From Prochlorococcus sp. scB243_495D8 (GTDB taxonomy: Bacteria; Cyanobacteriota; Cyanobacteriia; PCC-6307; Cyanobiaceae): 64,000 nt of DNA. The notes under the pieces are model-generated. The model had not been told where the DNA came from and made no database searches. It saw only the letters and a program-made list of their open reading frames with translations. The DNA is taken from the NCBI GenBank assembly GCA_000634195.1, contig JFLT01000187.1, positions 248,001 to 312,000 on the forward strand. Direction: 5' to 3'. Shown here piece after piece: positions 1 through 11,316 of this stretch. The position numbers were made by a program, and so were the translations under genes. Position 1 is the first letter of the stretch. Every line of letters begins with the position of its first letter.

Positions 1-870
1 TGTATTTCCATATGCACTTGCATATATCAGAGCGATCTTAGGATTATTTGTTGAGAGATTTTCACCCCATCTAATGTAGTCATTTAAGAAGCTTTTTAAG
101 CTATATTCGATAGCGGGACCATGTAATGGCGCAATAGTTTTAATATCGTAATCTGCAATTTTTTCAGTTATTGATATTACTTGATTAGACATTGGTGCCA
201 TTAAGCAATCATAAAAATGTTTCCTATCAATTTCTGTACTAACTCGATTTGTTTCAGACCAATCTGAAGAAGCAATATGAGCAGAAAAAATTTTTTCACT
301 TAGAAGGATTTCTTGATTACGTTCATAAATTATCAGACCTCCAGGCCAACGTGCTGTTGGAATAGGAATTAACTCTAGTGAAATGTTATCTAATTCTAAA
401 TTTTGCTCCTTTTTGACTATGTTTATTTTAGGTAATTGAATTTCAATAAAGTTTTCTAAGGTAGGATTTCTTTGGTTCCAAAGTTCGCTAATAAGTTTAT
501 AACCTGGATTAGAGCAAGTAATAGTTGTATTTTGAAATTGGGTACTTATGTTCTTTATAGTTTCAATAATTTGGGGATTAATATGACCAGAAATGAAGTT
601 GACATTACTTAATTTAAATTGATCGCAAAACCTAGAAATTACTTTATTAAACGAATCTAAATATTGTTTCTCAGGTGGATGAATAATAAAAAGTTCCTCA
701 TGACTTCTAATGAAAAAAGTATTAAAAGAGGTTCCTTTTTCAAGGTTAAATTCAAGTTCAAATCTTTCTTTATTTTGGTCTAGGAATCTTACACAAGAAA
801 AATTTTCAGTAATTTCAAATTCTGATATATTTTGATTTTCTGCAAGTAAGCCTATATTAATATCTGACAT
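1..870 (-). CDS. flv1: Flavodiiron protein, Flv1-like, 3' end outside window
   Basis: This is a diflavin-type flavodiiron protein, which in cyanobacteria works with Flv3 to reduce O2 with electrons from photosystem I. The ATG is at 870, 16 bases after the flv3 stop, so the two genes form an operon. About 290 codons are visible: the metallo-beta-lactamase-like domain and the start of the flavodoxin domain (YASAYGN). The diiron ligand motif HxExDH is replaced by HINPQI (residues 96-101), and the usual Asp of the CDAFG motif is also lost. Such degenerate metal sites are known for Flv1-type partners in heterodimers, whereas the upstream gene keeps all ligands. The C-terminal flavin reductase domain is beyond the edge. 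Flv1 is inferred from ligand loss and pairing. Confidence 0.85.
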   Translation of the reverse strand, partial: MSDINIGLLAENQNISEFEITENFSCVRFLDQNKERFELEFNLEKGTSFNTFFIRSHEELFIIHPPEKQYLDSFNKVISRFCDQFKLSNVNFISGHINPQIIETIKNISTQFQNTTITCSNPGYKLISELWNQRNPTLENFIEIQLPKINIVKKEQNLELDNISLELIPIPTARWPGGLIIYERNQEILLSEKIFSAHIASSDWSETNRVSTEIDRKHFYDCLMAPMSNQVISITEKIADYDIKTIAPLHGPAIEYSLKSFLNDYIRWGENLSTNNPKIALIYASAYGNT

Positions 871-886
871 TTCAAAGACTTATTTT

Positions 887-2662
887 TTAATAGTGATTAG
901 CAACTTTTCTGTGATGAACTGCTGTCTTGCATGATAAGTCAGAGACATTACCATTTTCAACAATTCCGTAAATTATCCAATGGTCAGGAGTCTCCAGTCT
1001 GGAACTAACTTTACAATCCAGAAAGGCGAGTGAATCTGATAGGACTGGTCCTCCTTCTGCAATGTTGCTTATTACATCTACATCTGCAAATCTATCAGCT
1101 CCAGGAGCAAATCTTTTTAAAAAATGTCTGAACATTTTTTGATAGTTGTCTTCTCTCAAGATATTTACAACAAAACCTTTCCCAACTTGCATATATGACT
1201 CAATAGCTCTATCTTTTGCTACTGCAACCGTAATACCTGGAGGAGAAAAACTTGCCTGACTCACCCAACTTGCGACCATAGCACTTTGTCTAAATGTAGA
1301 ACCTTCTCCTTGGCTAGCTGTAACTACATATAATCCTCCACTTAATCTTCCTAACGCCTTATCTAAATTAGAATCAAGGCTCTTCATAGAGGCAATATTT
1401 TTCTTTTTGTTGATCAATTGGCCTAAGTCAGTTCCAGCTTCTTCGAATTGTTGATAGATAATAGGGTCTGGAATGTTTTTAACTCTTAAAGGTGAGAAAG
1501 CTTCTTTTTGTCCGAGTTCTCTTAATTTATTTGCTAAAGAATCTATTGGTTCATCATTTCCACCAAATGCATCATAGACAGCTGTAAATTGTTTTGATTT
1601 TAGTGCTGCAAATAAAGTACCAAGGGATTCTTTTAATTCATTATCTGAATCTACTGGCCATGTAGGAATAACTACTGCTTTTGACTCTGAAATTAAACCT
1701 GTTAACTCTTGGGGGTCAGAAGATCTTAAATCAATTAATTGAACTTGTGCATCTGCTTTACTTATTCCATGAGATATCGCTTGACTTAGTCGATCACAAT
1801 AACCATAGTCGCTGATATAGCAAACTGATACAAAATCATTACCTTTGCTTTTATTGCTACTCCATTCTTGATATTTTCCTTTCCAAAAATTAACTTGATT
1901 ATGAAGCAAAGGCCCATGACCTACGGCTATTGTTTTTAATTCAGGTAGCTTATCAATTCTTTTAATTGCCTGCAGTACGCTTCTAGCGTTTGGACCCATT
2001 AGGCAATCGTAATAAAAACGAAAATCATCATATATTTCTTTTTGATCAGTGTCATAAAATTCATCGGAACAATAATGGAGTCCAAATGCATCGCATGTGT
2101 AAAGAACATGAGTGCTGTGGTCATATGAAAAAATTGTATCTGGCCAATGTAAATTTGGCGCGCTAATAAATTCAATATTATGTTCTAAACCGCTATTAGG
2201 GTTTGTGCCGAGATTTAAAAACTCTCCACTTTTAACTTCTAGTCGCTTAAAGGGAACATGTATTTGGTCTTCAATAAACTTAAGAGCTAATTTTGATCCT
2301 ACTACTGTGATATTTTTGTTTAATTCTAGAAGATTACCTATTAATCCAGAATGATCAGGTTCTGTATGGCTTGTAATTAGATAATCCACTTCTTGTGGGT
2401 TTACCTCTTTTAGTAATTCTTCAAACCATAATTCTTCAAATTTTGCGTGACTAGTATCAATTATTGCTAGTTTTTCACCTTTAATAATAAAACTATTGTA
2501 AGTAGTGCCATTTCTTAAGCCAAATTCAATATCAAATCTACTGCGATCCCAATCCAGAGATCTTATGGCACAAGAATCATCAGCGAAGTTTTGAGATTGA
2601 ACTGTCAACTTGTTATTTATTTGTGCCAATTTAGAATTACTTGTCTGGGCAGAGGCTAGCAT
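887..2662 (-). CDS. flv3: Flavodiiron protein, Flv3-like
   Basis: This 591-residue protein has the full three-domain architecture of cyanobacterial flavodiiron proteins: a beta-lactamase-like diiron domain (about 30-275), a flavodoxin domain (about 280-420) and a C-terminal flavin reductase domain (about 435-590). The diiron ligands are intact: H99, E101, D103 and H104 in SHTEPDH, plus CDAFG and the later GHGP. The family uses NAD(P)H or photosystem I electrons to reduce O2 to water, a safety valve under fluctuating light. It is the first gene of a two-gene unit with the ligand-deficient flv1-like gene. The ATG at 2662 is divergent from alaS across 119 bases. The Flv3 assignment rests on intact ligands beside a degenerate partner. 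Confidence 0.88.
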   Translation of the reverse strand: MLASAQTSNSKLAQINNKLTVQSQNFADDSCAIRSLDWDRSRFDIEFGLRNGTTYNSFIIKGEKLAIIDTSHAKFEELWFEELLKEVNPQEVDYLITSHTEPDHSGLIGNLLELNKNITVVGSKLALKFIEDQIHVPFKRLEVKSGEFLNLGTNPNSGLEHNIEFISAPNLHWPDTIFSYDHSTHVLYTCDAFGLHYCSDEFYDTDQKEIYDDFRFYYDCLMGPNARSVLQAIKRIDKLPELKTIAVGHGPLLHNQVNFWKGKYQEWSSNKSKGNDFVSVCYISDYGYCDRLSQAISHGISKADAQVQLIDLRSSDPQELTGLISESKAVVIPTWPVDSDNELKESLGTLFAALKSKQFTAVYDAFGGNDEPIDSLANKLRELGQKEAFSPLRVKNIPDPIIYQQFEEAGTDLGQLINKKKNIASMKSLDSNLDKALGRLSGGLYVVTASQGEGSTFRQSAMVASWVSQASFSPPGITVAVAKDRAIESYMQVGKGFVVNILREDNYQKMFRHFLKRFAPGADRFADVDVISNIAEGGPVLSDSLAFLDCKVSSRLETPDHWIIYGIVENGNVSDLSCKTAVHHRKVANHY

Positions 2663-2781
2663 AGGACAAATCGCGTTATAAAATAACTTTAGTTATGTAG
2701 AATATAAATCCGCGTGATTATTTTTGCGAAATAACCGAAATTACGCTTTTCTTTAATTTTTAATTTTCTTATTCTGGATAA

Positions 2782-5442
2782 ATGACATCTCAACTAATTA
2801 AAAAAATAGTTACGGGAGATGAGATAAGAAATGCTTTTTTAAAATTTTACAGTGAAAAATTACATAAAATCATTCCAAGTGCATCTTTGATTCCAGATGA
2901 CCCTACGGTTATGCTCACAATTGCTGGAATGCTACCTTTTAAACCAGTTTTTTTAGGTTTAAAAGAAAGACCATCAAAAAGGGCTACATCTAGCCAAAAG
3001 TGCATCAGAACAAACGATATAGAAAACGTTGGAGTTACAGCTAGACACCACACTTTTTTTGAGATGCTTGGTAATTTTTCTTTTGGGGATTATTTTAAAC
3101 GAGAGGCTATTCAATGGGCTTGGGAATTAGTTACTAATATTTATCAACTTTCTGTTGAAAATATAATTGTGAGTGTTTTTCACGAAGACGAGGAGTCTGC
3201 AAAAATTTGGAGAGATGAAATTGGTATTCATCCAGATAGGATAGTGAAACTTGGCGAGGAAGATAATTTTTGGTCATCTGGCAAAACAGGTCCATGTGGA
3301 CCTTGTTCAGAACTTTATTATGATTTTCAGCCTGAAAAGGGTCTGCAGAATATTGATTTAGAAGATGGAGATCGTTTTATTGAATTTTATAATCTTGTTT
3401 TTATGCAATATAATCGTGATTCTAATGGAAAATTGACAGATTTAAAATTTAAAAATATTGATACAGGAATGGGTCTTGAAAGGATGGCTCAAATACTACA
3501 AAAAAAGCAAAATAATTATGAGACAGATTTAATTTTTCCTATTATTCAAAAAATTTGTGAGATTGCAAATATTGATTATTTTTCTTCAGATGATAAAAAC
3601 AAAATTTCTTTAAAAATTATTGGTGATCATATAAGAGCTGTTATTCATTTAATTTCTGATGGAGTAGCAGCAAGTAATCTCGGCAGGGGATATATATTAA
3701 GAAGGCTTATTAGAAGAATGGTCAGACATGGGAGATTATTAGGTATAACAAATGAATTTTTACCTCATATTGCTACTGTCGGGATCAATTTAATGCAAAA
3801 TAATTATCCTGATTTAAAAAACAATAATGATTTAATTTTGAATGAGATAAAAATTGAAGAAATAAGATTTAGGGAAACTCTTGAAAGAGGAGAGAAATTG
3901 CTAGATGAGATAATTTCTTCAGGGCAGAAATTGATTTCTGGTTTTAAAGCTTTTGAACTTTATGATACTTATGGATTTCCTCTAGAACTTACTGTAGAAA
4001 TTGCAGAAGAAAATAGTATCAGTGTAGATGTAAAGGGTTTTGAAGAAGAAATGAATACACAAAAAGAGAGAGCTAAAGCTGCTTCAAGTAATATTGATTT
4101 GACATTAGAGGGATCATTAGAGCGAGAAATAGATCTTTTTAGCAAAACTGTTTTTAATGGTTATGATTCACTCCTTTCCGAAGCTGAAATAAAAGGTATA
4201 TTTTTGGATTCATTATTAGTTAAGCAAGCAAGTGAAGGTCAGAAAGTTTTAATTGTTCTTGATCAGACAACTTTTTATGGAGAGTCTGGCGGGCAAGTTG
4301 GTGATATTGGAACGATATTTTCAAAAGATGTAGAGGTCTTGGTTGATAATGTTATTCGAAAGAAAAATGTTTTTTTACATTATGGAACTATCAAAAAAGG
4401 AATATTAACTATTGGACAAAAAGTTAAGACTAATGTTAGTTCCTATAACAGAGCTAAGGCTGCTGCAAATCATACAGCTACTCATTTGTTACAAGCTGCA
4501 CTTAAATCAGTTGTTAATGAATGTGTTGGACAAAAAGGCTCATTAGTAGCCTTTAATAAATTGAGATTTGATTTTAATTCCTCTAAACCTATTTCTAAAG
4601 ATCAAATTTCTAAGATTGAGACTTTAGTTAACTCTTGGATTATGGAAAATCATGCCCTAGAAATAAAAAACATGTCCAAGAGTGAGGCTCTTGAAAAGGG
4701 CGCAGTCGCCATGTTTGGAGAAAAATATGATGATGAAGTGCGCGTTGTTAATGTGCCAGGAGTTTCAATGGAACTTTGTGGTGGCACGCATGTTAAAAAT
4801 ACATCCGAATTAGGTTCTTTCAAAATAATTAGTGAGGAAGGAATCTCAGCAGGAGTAAGAAGAATAGAAGCATTATCAGGCCAATCAGCATTTGACTATT
4901 TCAGTGATAGAAATGCTTTAGTAAATCAAATAAGTGATTTGTTAAAGGCAAATCCTAATCAACTTGTTGAAAGGGTTAATAATTTGCAAGCAGAGCTTAT
5001 TAATAAGAATAAAGAGATAAAAAAAATGAAAGATGAAATTGCATATTTTAAATACTCTTCTATAAAATCATCCGCAGAAATAGTAAATTCTTTTTCAATT
5101 TTAGTAAATCAGATTGATGGTTTAGATGGGAATTCTTTGCAATCTGCAGCACTAAATTTAACTTCTCATTTGGGAAATAAAGCAATAGTGATTCTTGGGG
5201 GAATACCAAATCCAGAAAATAGAAAGTTGTTATTTGTAGTTTCTTTAGGTGATGATGCAGTAAAAATAGGTTTGCATGCAGGTAAATTAATTAATGAGAT
5301 TGCAAGAATTTGTTCGGGAGGTGGAGGAGGAAAGCCTAACTTTGCTCAAGCTGGTGCTAAAGATATTGATAAGTTAAGTGATGCTCTAGATTATGCTAAA
5401 AATCATTTGCAAAAAACATTAAATAGTCATTCTGATAAATAA
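2782..5442 (+). CDS. alaS: Alanyl-tRNA synthetase
   Basis: This enzyme charges tRNA-Ala in the cytoplasm. At 886 residues it is full length for bacterial AlaRS. The N-terminal class II catalytic core is followed by the tRNA-recognition region, then an editing domain whose zinc ligands are visible as HTATH (H564, H568) and CGGTH (C666, H670), and a C-terminal DHHA1 domain with the glycine-rich stretch SGGGGGKPN. Its 3' end overlaps the convergent speA gene by 16 bases, so the two C-termini are encoded on opposite strands of the same bases. Nothing in the core looks damaged. Confidence 0.98.
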   Translation: MTSQLIKKIVTGDEIRNAFLKFYSEKLHKIIPSASLIPDDPTVMLTIAGMLPFKPVFLGLKERPSKRATSSQKCIRTNDIENVGVTARHHTFFEMLGNFSFGDYFKREAIQWAWELVTNIYQLSVENIIVSVFHEDEESAKIWRDEIGIHPDRIVKLGEEDNFWSSGKTGPCGPCSELYYDFQPEKGLQNIDLEDGDRFIEFYNLVFMQYNRDSNGKLTDLKFKNIDTGMGLERMAQILQKKQNNYETDLIFPIIQKICEIANIDYFSSDDKNKISLKIIGDHIRAVIHLISDGVAASNLGRGYILRRLIRRMVRHGRLLGITNEFLPHIATVGINLMQNNYPDLKNNNDLILNEIKIEEIRFRETLERGEKLLDEIISSGQKLISGFKAFELYDTYGFPLELTVEIAEENSISVDVKGFEEEMNTQKERAKAASSNIDLTLEGSLEREIDLFSKTVFNGYDSLLSEAEIKGIFLDSLLVKQASEGQKVLIVLDQTTFYGESGGQVGDIGTIFSKDVEVLVDNVIRKKNVFLHYGTIKKGILTIGQKVKTNVSSYNRAKAAANHTATHLLQAALKSVVNECVGQKGSLVAFNKLRFDFNSSKPISKDQISKIETLVNSWIMENHALEIKNMSKSEALEKGAVAMFGEKYDDEVRVVNVPGVSMELCGGTHVKNTSELGSFKIISEEGISAGVRRIEALSGQSAFDYFSDRNALVNQISDLLKANPNQLVERVNNLQAELINKNKEIKKMKDEIAYFKYSSIKSSAEIVNSFSILVNQIDGLDGNSLQSAALNLTSHLGNKAIVILGGIPNPENRKLLFVVSLGDDAVKIGLHAGKLINEIARICSGGGGGKPNFAQAGAKDIDKLSDALDYAKNHLQKTLNSHSDK

Positions 5443-7373
5443 CTACTTTTTCTCAGACTAATTTCGATTTGATCCATTAATTTCCTTGCTTCTTCAATAG
5501 TTAATTTTTTTTGATCAATTGCTGATTCAGTATTAATTCTTATAGATTCAACCAAAGAAGCTGAACTGTAATCTAAGAATTGTAAAATTTCAGATTTACT
5601 GTCCTCTTTAATAATATTTTTGACCTTATACGAATCATCTTGATTTATATCTATATGAACAACGTTTGTACTGCCAAATAAATTATGCAAGTTTCCTAAT
5701 GCTTCTTGATAGGCTCCAGTCATAAAAATTCCAATTAGATAATCTTTATTGTCTTCTGGCTTATGTAAATTTAGTAATGATTTAATTTTTCCATCATCAA
5801 TAAAATTATTAAGTTTCCCATCTGAATCACAAGTTAAATCTGCAAAGTTGCCTTTGCAGAACGGCTCCTCTAAGTGCCTATGTATTGGTACTATTGGAAA
5901 AATCTGATTTATTGCCCAGCTATCGGGGATAGATTTAAAGATAGATAAATTTGCATAATAAGTTGATGCAAGAGTTTCTGTAATTTCAGATAAATCAGGG
6001 TGATTGATTTCATCATTATTCAGGTTATTAGAAATTTCTTTTGCGCAAGCCCAAGTAAGTTCTTCGGCATAAGCTCTTTCTGCCAAACTTAAAAATCCTA
6101 GTCTAAAAGCGACTAAGCAATCTTCTTTAAACTTTTTTGCATCATTCCATAATTCAATTATTTGAGATAAATTTATTTTTTTATTTTTAAGTTTCTTTAA
6201 TTCATAGAAAGTATCAAGTAAATTTGAAATTATTAATTGTTGATTTTTTTTATCAAAAGTTTGTAGTTTGGAACTGACATGGCTTGTTCCTAAGACATTA
6301 AAAATCAAAACTGAACAATGACTAATTATTGCTCTTCCACTTTCTGAAATTATGATTGGATGCTTGATATTATTTAATTCACATGAATCCTTAATAGTTG
6401 CAATTACATCGTTAGCATAATTTTGCAGAGAATAATTAGTAGAGGTGTTGGAGGAGGTTTTAGTTCCATCAAAATCTATTCCTAATCCTCCTCCAACGTC
6501 GATATATTGCATTGGAGCACCTAGTTTGCATAGTTCAACATATATTTGACTTGCTTCTTGTAATGCGTCTTTGATCACAGCAATATCACTTATTTGACTT
6601 CCTATATGAAAATGGAGCAATTTCATTTCGTTGATAAGATTTGCTTCTTTTAGTTCTTTCATTGTTGACATAATTTCTGGGATTGATAATCCAAATTTGG
6701 AATTATCTCCAATAGATTTACCCCACCTTCCACTACTTTTACTTGATAACTTTGCTCTAATTCCTATCAATGGAGTCGCGTTAAGTTCTTTAACTGCTTG
6801 AATAATTCTTTTTACCTCATCTCGTTGTTCAATAACTATTATTGGATTTTTGCCGAGTTTTCTGGCCAAAGTAGCAATCTCAATATATTTTTTATCTTTA
6901 TATCCGTTACATATTAATAGTGCATTTTTGTTTTCAAGAAGTGCAAGGCCAATTAATAGTTCTGATTTACTTCCTACTTCTAAACCAAAATTCCATTGGC
7001 TACCAAACTCTATAATCTTTTCTAGGACATTTTTCTGTTGATTACATTTGATAGGAAAAACGCCTTGATAAATGTTCTTATATTTATAGGTTTTTATTGC
7101 TTTTAAAAAAGAGTCATGTAATTCATTTATGCGATCTTTCAAGATATCATTAAATCTTATAATTAATGGAGGATTTATTTCTCTACTTTTAAGTTCTTTG
7201 ACAAGCTTAAAAAGATCAATTTTATTTTCAGATTTTATATCTTTAGTAACTGATATATTTCCTTTTGAATTTATAGAAAAATATTTATCTCCCCATTTGT
7301 CTATATTATAAGTCGAAATACTATCTTCAATAGTCCATATATTTTTAAATTTTTTCGGCTCAAAATTGGTCAA
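5427..7373 (-). CDS. speA: Biosynthetic arginine decarboxylase
   Basis: SpeA converts arginine to agmatine, the first step of polyamine synthesis, using pyridoxal phosphate. The 648-residue length fits the family. The PLP lysine lies in FPIKCNQ (K109), and a barrel-fold HFHIGSQ motif and the glycine-rich GGGLGID phosphate-binding loop follow. The start is a TTG at 7373: the in-frame codon two upstream is a stop (TAA) and no ATG is suitably placed. The 3' end overlaps alaS by 16 bases. It is divergent from ndk across about 120 bases that hold no other gene I can see. Confidence 0.96.
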   Translation of the reverse strand: MTNFEPKKFKNIWTIEDSISTYNIDKWGDKYFSINSKGNISVTKDIKSENKIDLFKLVKELKSREINPPLIIRFNDILKDRINELHDSFLKAIKTYKYKNIYQGVFPIKCNQQKNVLEKIIEFGSQWNFGLEVGSKSELLIGLALLENKNALLICNGYKDKKYIEIATLARKLGKNPIIVIEQRDEVKRIIQAVKELNATPLIGIRAKLSSKSSGRWGKSIGDNSKFGLSIPEIMSTMKELKEANLINEMKLLHFHIGSQISDIAVIKDALQEASQIYVELCKLGAPMQYIDVGGGLGIDFDGTKTSSNTSTNYSLQNYANDVIATIKDSCELNNIKHPIIISESGRAIISHCSVLIFNVLGTSHVSSKLQTFDKKNQQLIISNLLDTFYELKKLKNKKINLSQIIELWNDAKKFKEDCLVAFRLGFLSLAERAYAEELTWACAKEISNNLNNDEINHPDLSEITETLASTYYANLSIFKSIPDSWAINQIFPIVPIHRHLEEPFCKGNFADLTCDSDGKLNNFIDDGKIKSLLNLHKPEDNKDYLIGIFMTGAYQEALGNLHNLFGSTNVVHIDINQDDSYKVKNIIKEDSKSEILQFLDYSSASLVESIRINTESAIDQKKLTIEEARKLMDQIEISLRKSSYLSE

Positions 7374-7495
7374 TTTATGTCTTAGTGATTAATAAATGTT
7401 TTTGAAAATAACTCAAAACAATATCTTTTATTTTAATGATTACTTGCCAAGTTACCACCCAAAAGTTGAATATACATAGAGTGATTATTAACTAA

Positions 7496-7954
7496 ATGAC
7501 TAAAGAGAGAACCTTTATTGCAATTAAACCAGATGGAGTTCAAAGAGGATATGTTGCTGAGATTATTGGCAGATTTGAAAAAAAAGGATTTAAATTGGTT
7601 GGATTAAAGCAATTAATTCCTTCAAAAGAACTTGCTCAAAATCATTATGGAGTACATAGAGAAAGACCCTTTTTTGGTGATTTAGTAGACTTTATTTCAA
7701 GTGGTCCTGTTGTGGCAATGGTGTGGGAAGGCGAAGGAGTTATTTTGAGTGCTAGAAAATTAATAGGTGCAACAAAACCTCTAGAAGCAGAGCCTGGTAC
7801 AATTAGAGGTGATTTAGCTATTGATATTGGGAGGAATATTATTCATGGTTCTGATGGAGAAGATACAGCAAAATTTGAAATTGATCTATGGTTTAAAGAA
7901 GAGGAATTATGTGCGTGGGAAACTTCTGATACGAAATGGCGATCTGAAAATTAA
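7496..7954 (+). CDS. ndk: Nucleoside diphosphate kinase
   Basis: This enzyme moves the gamma phosphate from ATP to other nucleoside diphosphates through a phosphohistidine. The 152-residue protein is a standard single-domain NDK. It shows the N-terminal [13 protein letters not shown] signature and the active-site histidine H117 within NIIHGSDG. The gene ends three bases before the convergent thiO-like gene, leaving no room for a conventional terminator. The ATG at 7496 is chosen because the encoded N-terminus matches the family start. Confidence 0.98.
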   Translation: MTKERTFIAIKPDGVQRGYVAEIIGRFEKKGFKLVGLKQLIPSKELAQNHYGVHRERPFFGDLVDFISSGPVVAMVWEGEGVILSARKLIGATKPLEAEPGTIRGDLAIDIGRNIIHGSDGEDTAKFEIDLWFKEEELCAWETSDTKWRSEN

Positions 7955-7957
7955 AAT

Positions 7958-9067
7958 TTAAATCGCAAATCTATCTAAACTAAATTTTTCTAAAAAGCTT
8001 TTTTCTATTTCTTTGAGATTTTTATTTTGAACTATTTTCAAAAGAAGATCACTTGTTATAGCAGAAAATAAAACTCCATTTCTGTAATGTCCTGTAGCTA
8101 TAAAAAGATTTTCAGTTTTTGATTTCCCAATTATTGGTTTTAGATCCGGTGTGCAAGGTCTAAATCCCCACCAATGTTCCATTTGTGGCCAATTAATAGC
8201 TTCTGGCAATAAGGAGCGAATGCCTTCTTGCAGTTGCTTTATTCCATTAGGAGTATTACCATGATTAAATTTTGAATCTTTTTCGACTGTCGCTCCAACT
8301 ATGATAAGGCCATCATCACGCGGAACTAGATAAGTTTTTGGACCAAAAATAACTCTTTTCAAAAAATTTGTTGGACCTTGTATTGATAGCATTTGTCCCT
8401 TTACAGGAAAGACTGGAATATCATTAAAAATTTTTTTGCTCCAAGCACCGCTGCAAATAATTGCTTTTTCGCAGTTAATTTTTTTTATTTCTCCAGTGGC
8501 GCATAAAACTGTTGCACCTGTAATTTTGTTTTTTTCGAATGTCAAATCCTCGACTTCTGATCCTTCTTGAAATTCGACTCCATGCAAGGAGCATGCTCTC
8601 TCAAGAGCACGCATCAGTCTTCTTCGATTATCTATTTGACCATCTTGTTCAAAAAGTAAACCATGTTTCCAAATAGAATTCATTCCATTAATTTCTGTTT
8701 GAAGAGCTTTGTGATTTAAATATTTTCCATATTCATAAGTAGGAAACTTTTCAAGATCTTCTTTGTTTTTAAAAGGAACTACTATGCCACATTTTTTTAA
8801 ACCGCATTTAATATTGCTATCTTCTTCAATACTCTTTATCCACTTTGGAATTAGACTTTGACTTTCTTGGCCAAATTTTAGTAATTCATCTTCGAGCCCT
8901 TCGGCATGCGTAGCTAACATTCCTGCAGCAACAAATCCAGCTGATTCATTTCTGTTTTTGCTTAAAACTAAAACTTTGTAGTTATTTCTAGAAAATTCAT
9001 AAGCAATGGATAAACCTAAAAGTCCACCGCCAATGATTAATATTGAATTTTTGGTTTCTTGTGCCAT
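7958..9067 (-). CDS. thiO: FAD-dependent amine oxidase, ThiO/glycine oxidase-like
   Basis: This is a member of the DAO family of flavin amine oxidases. The N-terminal Rossmann motif IIGGGLLGLSIAYE (about 11-24) binds FAD, and the C-terminal GHYRNGVLFS resembles the FAD/substrate-contact region of glycine oxidases. In cyanobacteria this relative usually oxidises glycine to iminoglycine for the thiazole half of thiamine. The 369-residue length suits a stand-alone ThiO; it is not fused to ThiG. A role in amino-acid deamination (DadA-like) cannot be excluded from sequence alone. It is divergent from gatB over about 80 bases. Confidence 0.82.
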   Translation of the reverse strand: MAQETKNSILIIGGGLLGLSIAYEFSRNNYKVLVLSKNRNESAGFVAAGMLATHAEGLEDELLKFGQESQSLIPKWIKSIEEDSNIKCGLKKCGIVVPFKNKEDLEKFPTYEYGKYLNHKALQTEINGMNSIWKHGLLFEQDGQIDNRRRLMRALERACSLHGVEFQEGSEVEDLTFEKNKITGATVLCATGEIKKINCEKAIICSGAWSKKIFNDIPVFPVKGQMLSIQGPTNFLKRVIFGPKTYLVPRDDGLIIVGATVEKDSKFNHGNTPNGIKQLQEGIRSLLPEAINWPQMEHWWGFRPCTPDLKPIIGKSKTENLFIATGHYRNGVLFSAITSDLLLKIVQNKNLKEIEKSFLEKFSLDRFAI

Positions 9068-9146
9068 TTAAAAATTAATATTTTTATTTGTGTTTTGGTC
9101 CTCTTTTCCTTTATATCCAATAATATTAATAAAAAGACATTTGATA

Positions 9147-10619
9147 ATGAACAATTTGAAATCTTGGGAAGCTGTGATTGGTTTGGAAACTCATGTACAG
9201 CTTAATACGAAAAGTAAAATATTCACATCTGCGTCAACAGCATTTGGTGATGCACCTAATACGCATATAGATCCTGTAGTTTGTGGGTTACCAGGAACAC
9301 TTCCAGTTTTGAATGAGACTGTTCTTGAGTATGCTGTAAAAACTTCCTTGGCATTAAATTTAAATGTTGCAGAACATTGTAAATTTGATAGAAAACAATA
9401 TTTTTATCCTGATTTGCCTAAAAATTACCAAATTTCACAATTTGATGAGCCATTAGCTGAAAATGGCTGGTTAGAGGTTGAAATAATTGAAAAGGATAAA
9501 GAACCTTATATCAAAAAAATTGGTATAGAAAGGCTACACATGGAAGAAGATGCGGGAAAACTAGTCCATTCAGGAAGTGATAGATTAGCTGGCTCTAAGT
9601 ATTCTTTAGTTGATTACAATCGTGCCGGAATAGCACTTTGCGAGATTGTAAGTAAACCAGATATTAGATCAGGTAAAGAGGCATCTGAATATGCTTCAGA
9701 GATTAGAAGAACTGTTAGATATCTAGGAGTATCAGACGGAAACATGCAAGAGGGTTCATTACGCTGCGATGTCAATATTTCAGTTAGAAAAGGACCTAAT
9801 GCTCCTTTTGGTACCAAAGTGGAAATAAAAAATATGAATTCATTTTCTGCAATTCAAAAGGCTTGTGATTATGAAATAGCTAGACAAATAGAAGTTTATG
9901 AAAATGGAGGAAAAATTTTCCAAGAAACAAGGTTATGGGATGAAGCTAAGCAATTAACGAAAAGTATGAGATTAAAAGAAGGTAGCAGTGACTATAGATA
10001 TTTTCCTGATCCTGACTTGGGTCCAATTGAAATAACAAAAGCTCAACAAGAAATATGGTTTAAAGAACTACCAGAATTACCCTCAAAGAAAAGAGATAAA
10101 TTTGTAAGTCAATTTGGGTTGTCTGCATATGATGCAAGGGTAATTTCTGATGAAATAAGCATGGCCAACTTTTTTGAAGAAACAGTAGCAAATGGTGCCG
10201 AGGCCAAACTAGCTTCAAATTGGGTAACAAGTGATATTGTGGGCTATTTAAAATCGAACAAACTAAGTTTTAGTGAATTAAAGCTTAGTCCTGAAAATCT
10301 TGCTGAAATGATTAACATGATTTCAAAAAATATAATTAGTGGAAAAATTGCAAAAGAAATTTTACCTGAACTTATTCAAAAAAATATTTCTCCAAAAAAA
10401 TTAGTTGAAGAAAAAGGATTGGCAATGATATCTGATTCTTCAAGTATTTTACCAATAATTGATGAACTTATAAATGAACATCCAAATGAAGTTCAAGCAT
10501 TTAAAAATGGCAAAACTAAGTTACTTGGTTTTTTTGTTGGTCAACTTATGAAACGAACCAAAGGTAAAGCCGACCCGAAACTTGCAAATAAACTTCTTAT
10601 GGAAAAATTGAATAACTAA
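9147..10619 (+). CDS. gatB: Aspartyl/glutamyl-tRNA amidotransferase subunit B
   Basis: GatB, with GatA and GatC, amidates Glu-tRNA(Gln), and often Asp-tRNA(Asn), so that Gln (and Asn) codons can be read. The 490-residue product begins MNNLKSWEAVIGLETHVQL, the usual GatB N-terminus, so the ATG at 9147 is preferred to a start 57 bases upstream that would add an unrelated leader. The kinase-like catalytic domain carries DYNRAGIALCEIVSKPD, and a YqeY-like helical tail begins around residue 350. gatA and gatC are not in this window. The stop is three bases from the convergent coaE stop. Confidence 0.97.
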   Translation: MNNLKSWEAVIGLETHVQLNTKSKIFTSASTAFGDAPNTHIDPVVCGLPGTLPVLNETVLEYAVKTSLALNLNVAEHCKFDRKQYFYPDLPKNYQISQFDEPLAENGWLEVEIIEKDKEPYIKKIGIERLHMEEDAGKLVHSGSDRLAGSKYSLVDYNRAGIALCEIVSKPDIRSGKEASEYASEIRRTVRYLGVSDGNMQEGSLRCDVNISVRKGPNAPFGTKVEIKNMNSFSAIQKACDYEIARQIEVYENGGKIFQETRLWDEAKQLTKSMRLKEGSSDYRYFPDPDLGPIEITKAQQEIWFKELPELPSKKRDKFVSQFGLSAYDARVISDEISMANFFEETVANGAEAKLASNWVTSDIVGYLKSNKLSFSELKLSPENLAEMINMISKNIISGKIAKEILPELIQKNISPKKLVEEKGLAMISDSSSILPIIDELINEHPNEVQAFKNGKTKLLGFFVGQLMKRTKGKADPKLANKLLMEKLNN

Positions 10620-10622
10620 AGC

Positions 10623-11240
10623 TTAAAGAAGCTCTTTTATCGTATTGATCCATTTATTTTGATCATCCGAATTATCTAAAATAATATCTGAAAATTTTCT
10701 TTTTTCTTCAAAACTTAATTGAAAATCTATCAATTCATAGGCTTCTTTTTCGCTAATTTTATCTCTTGTGATAAGTCTGTTTTTTTGTAATTCTTTAGGA
10801 CATTTAACTAACCATATTTCAGTACAAATATCTTCAAATTTTGCTTCAAATAATAATGGAATAACCAATACTATGGTTTGATTATTTGCGTATTGACTGC
10901 ATTTTTCTATCATACTTTCTTTAATTAAGGGGTGAAGCAGTTTTTCAATCCATTCTTTGCTTTCTGAATGTTTAAAAATAATGTTCCTTAAAAGTGTTCT
11001 GTTTATTTCCTTTTCTGAATTGCTCTTATTATCAATAATTTTATTTCCAAAATAATCTAAAATTTTCTTATATCCATATGTGTTTGGTTTGATTAATTCT
11101 CTTGAAAAATGATCTGCATCTAATATCGGTATATTTTTATGTTTTCTAATGTAATTAGTAATGGTTGTCTTCCCACTTGCAATACCTCCTGTTAAACCAA
11201 TCCTTCTTTGGTTGTTTTTTGATTTTTGAAGAAAATCCAT
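10623..11240 (-). CDS. coaE: Dephospho-CoA kinase
   Basis: CoaE phosphorylates the ribose 3'-hydroxyl of dephospho-CoA, the last step of coenzyme A synthesis. The P-loop GLTGGIASGKTT sits at residues 15-26, followed by DADHFSREL in the substrate-binding region and a later LID-type segment with KNRLITRD. The 205-residue length is standard. The gene is convergent with gatB and divergent from argJ across about 75 bases. Confidence 0.96.
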   Translation of the reverse strand: MDFLQKSKNNQRRIGLTGGIASGKTTITNYIRKHKNIPILDADHFSRELIKPNTYGYKKILDYFGNKIIDNKSNSEKEINRTLLRNIIFKHSESKEWIEKLLHPLIKESMIEKCSQYANNQTIVLVIPLLFEAKFEDICTEIWLVKCPKELQKNRLITRDKISEKEAYELIDFQLSFEEKRKFSDIILDNSDDQNKWINTIKELL

Positions 11241-11316
11241 ATAACCAATAATAATCTAATTACTTAGTTTCTTTAGTATTCAAGAGTAGTTAGTATGGAT
11301 ATAAATACCAAAAAGT

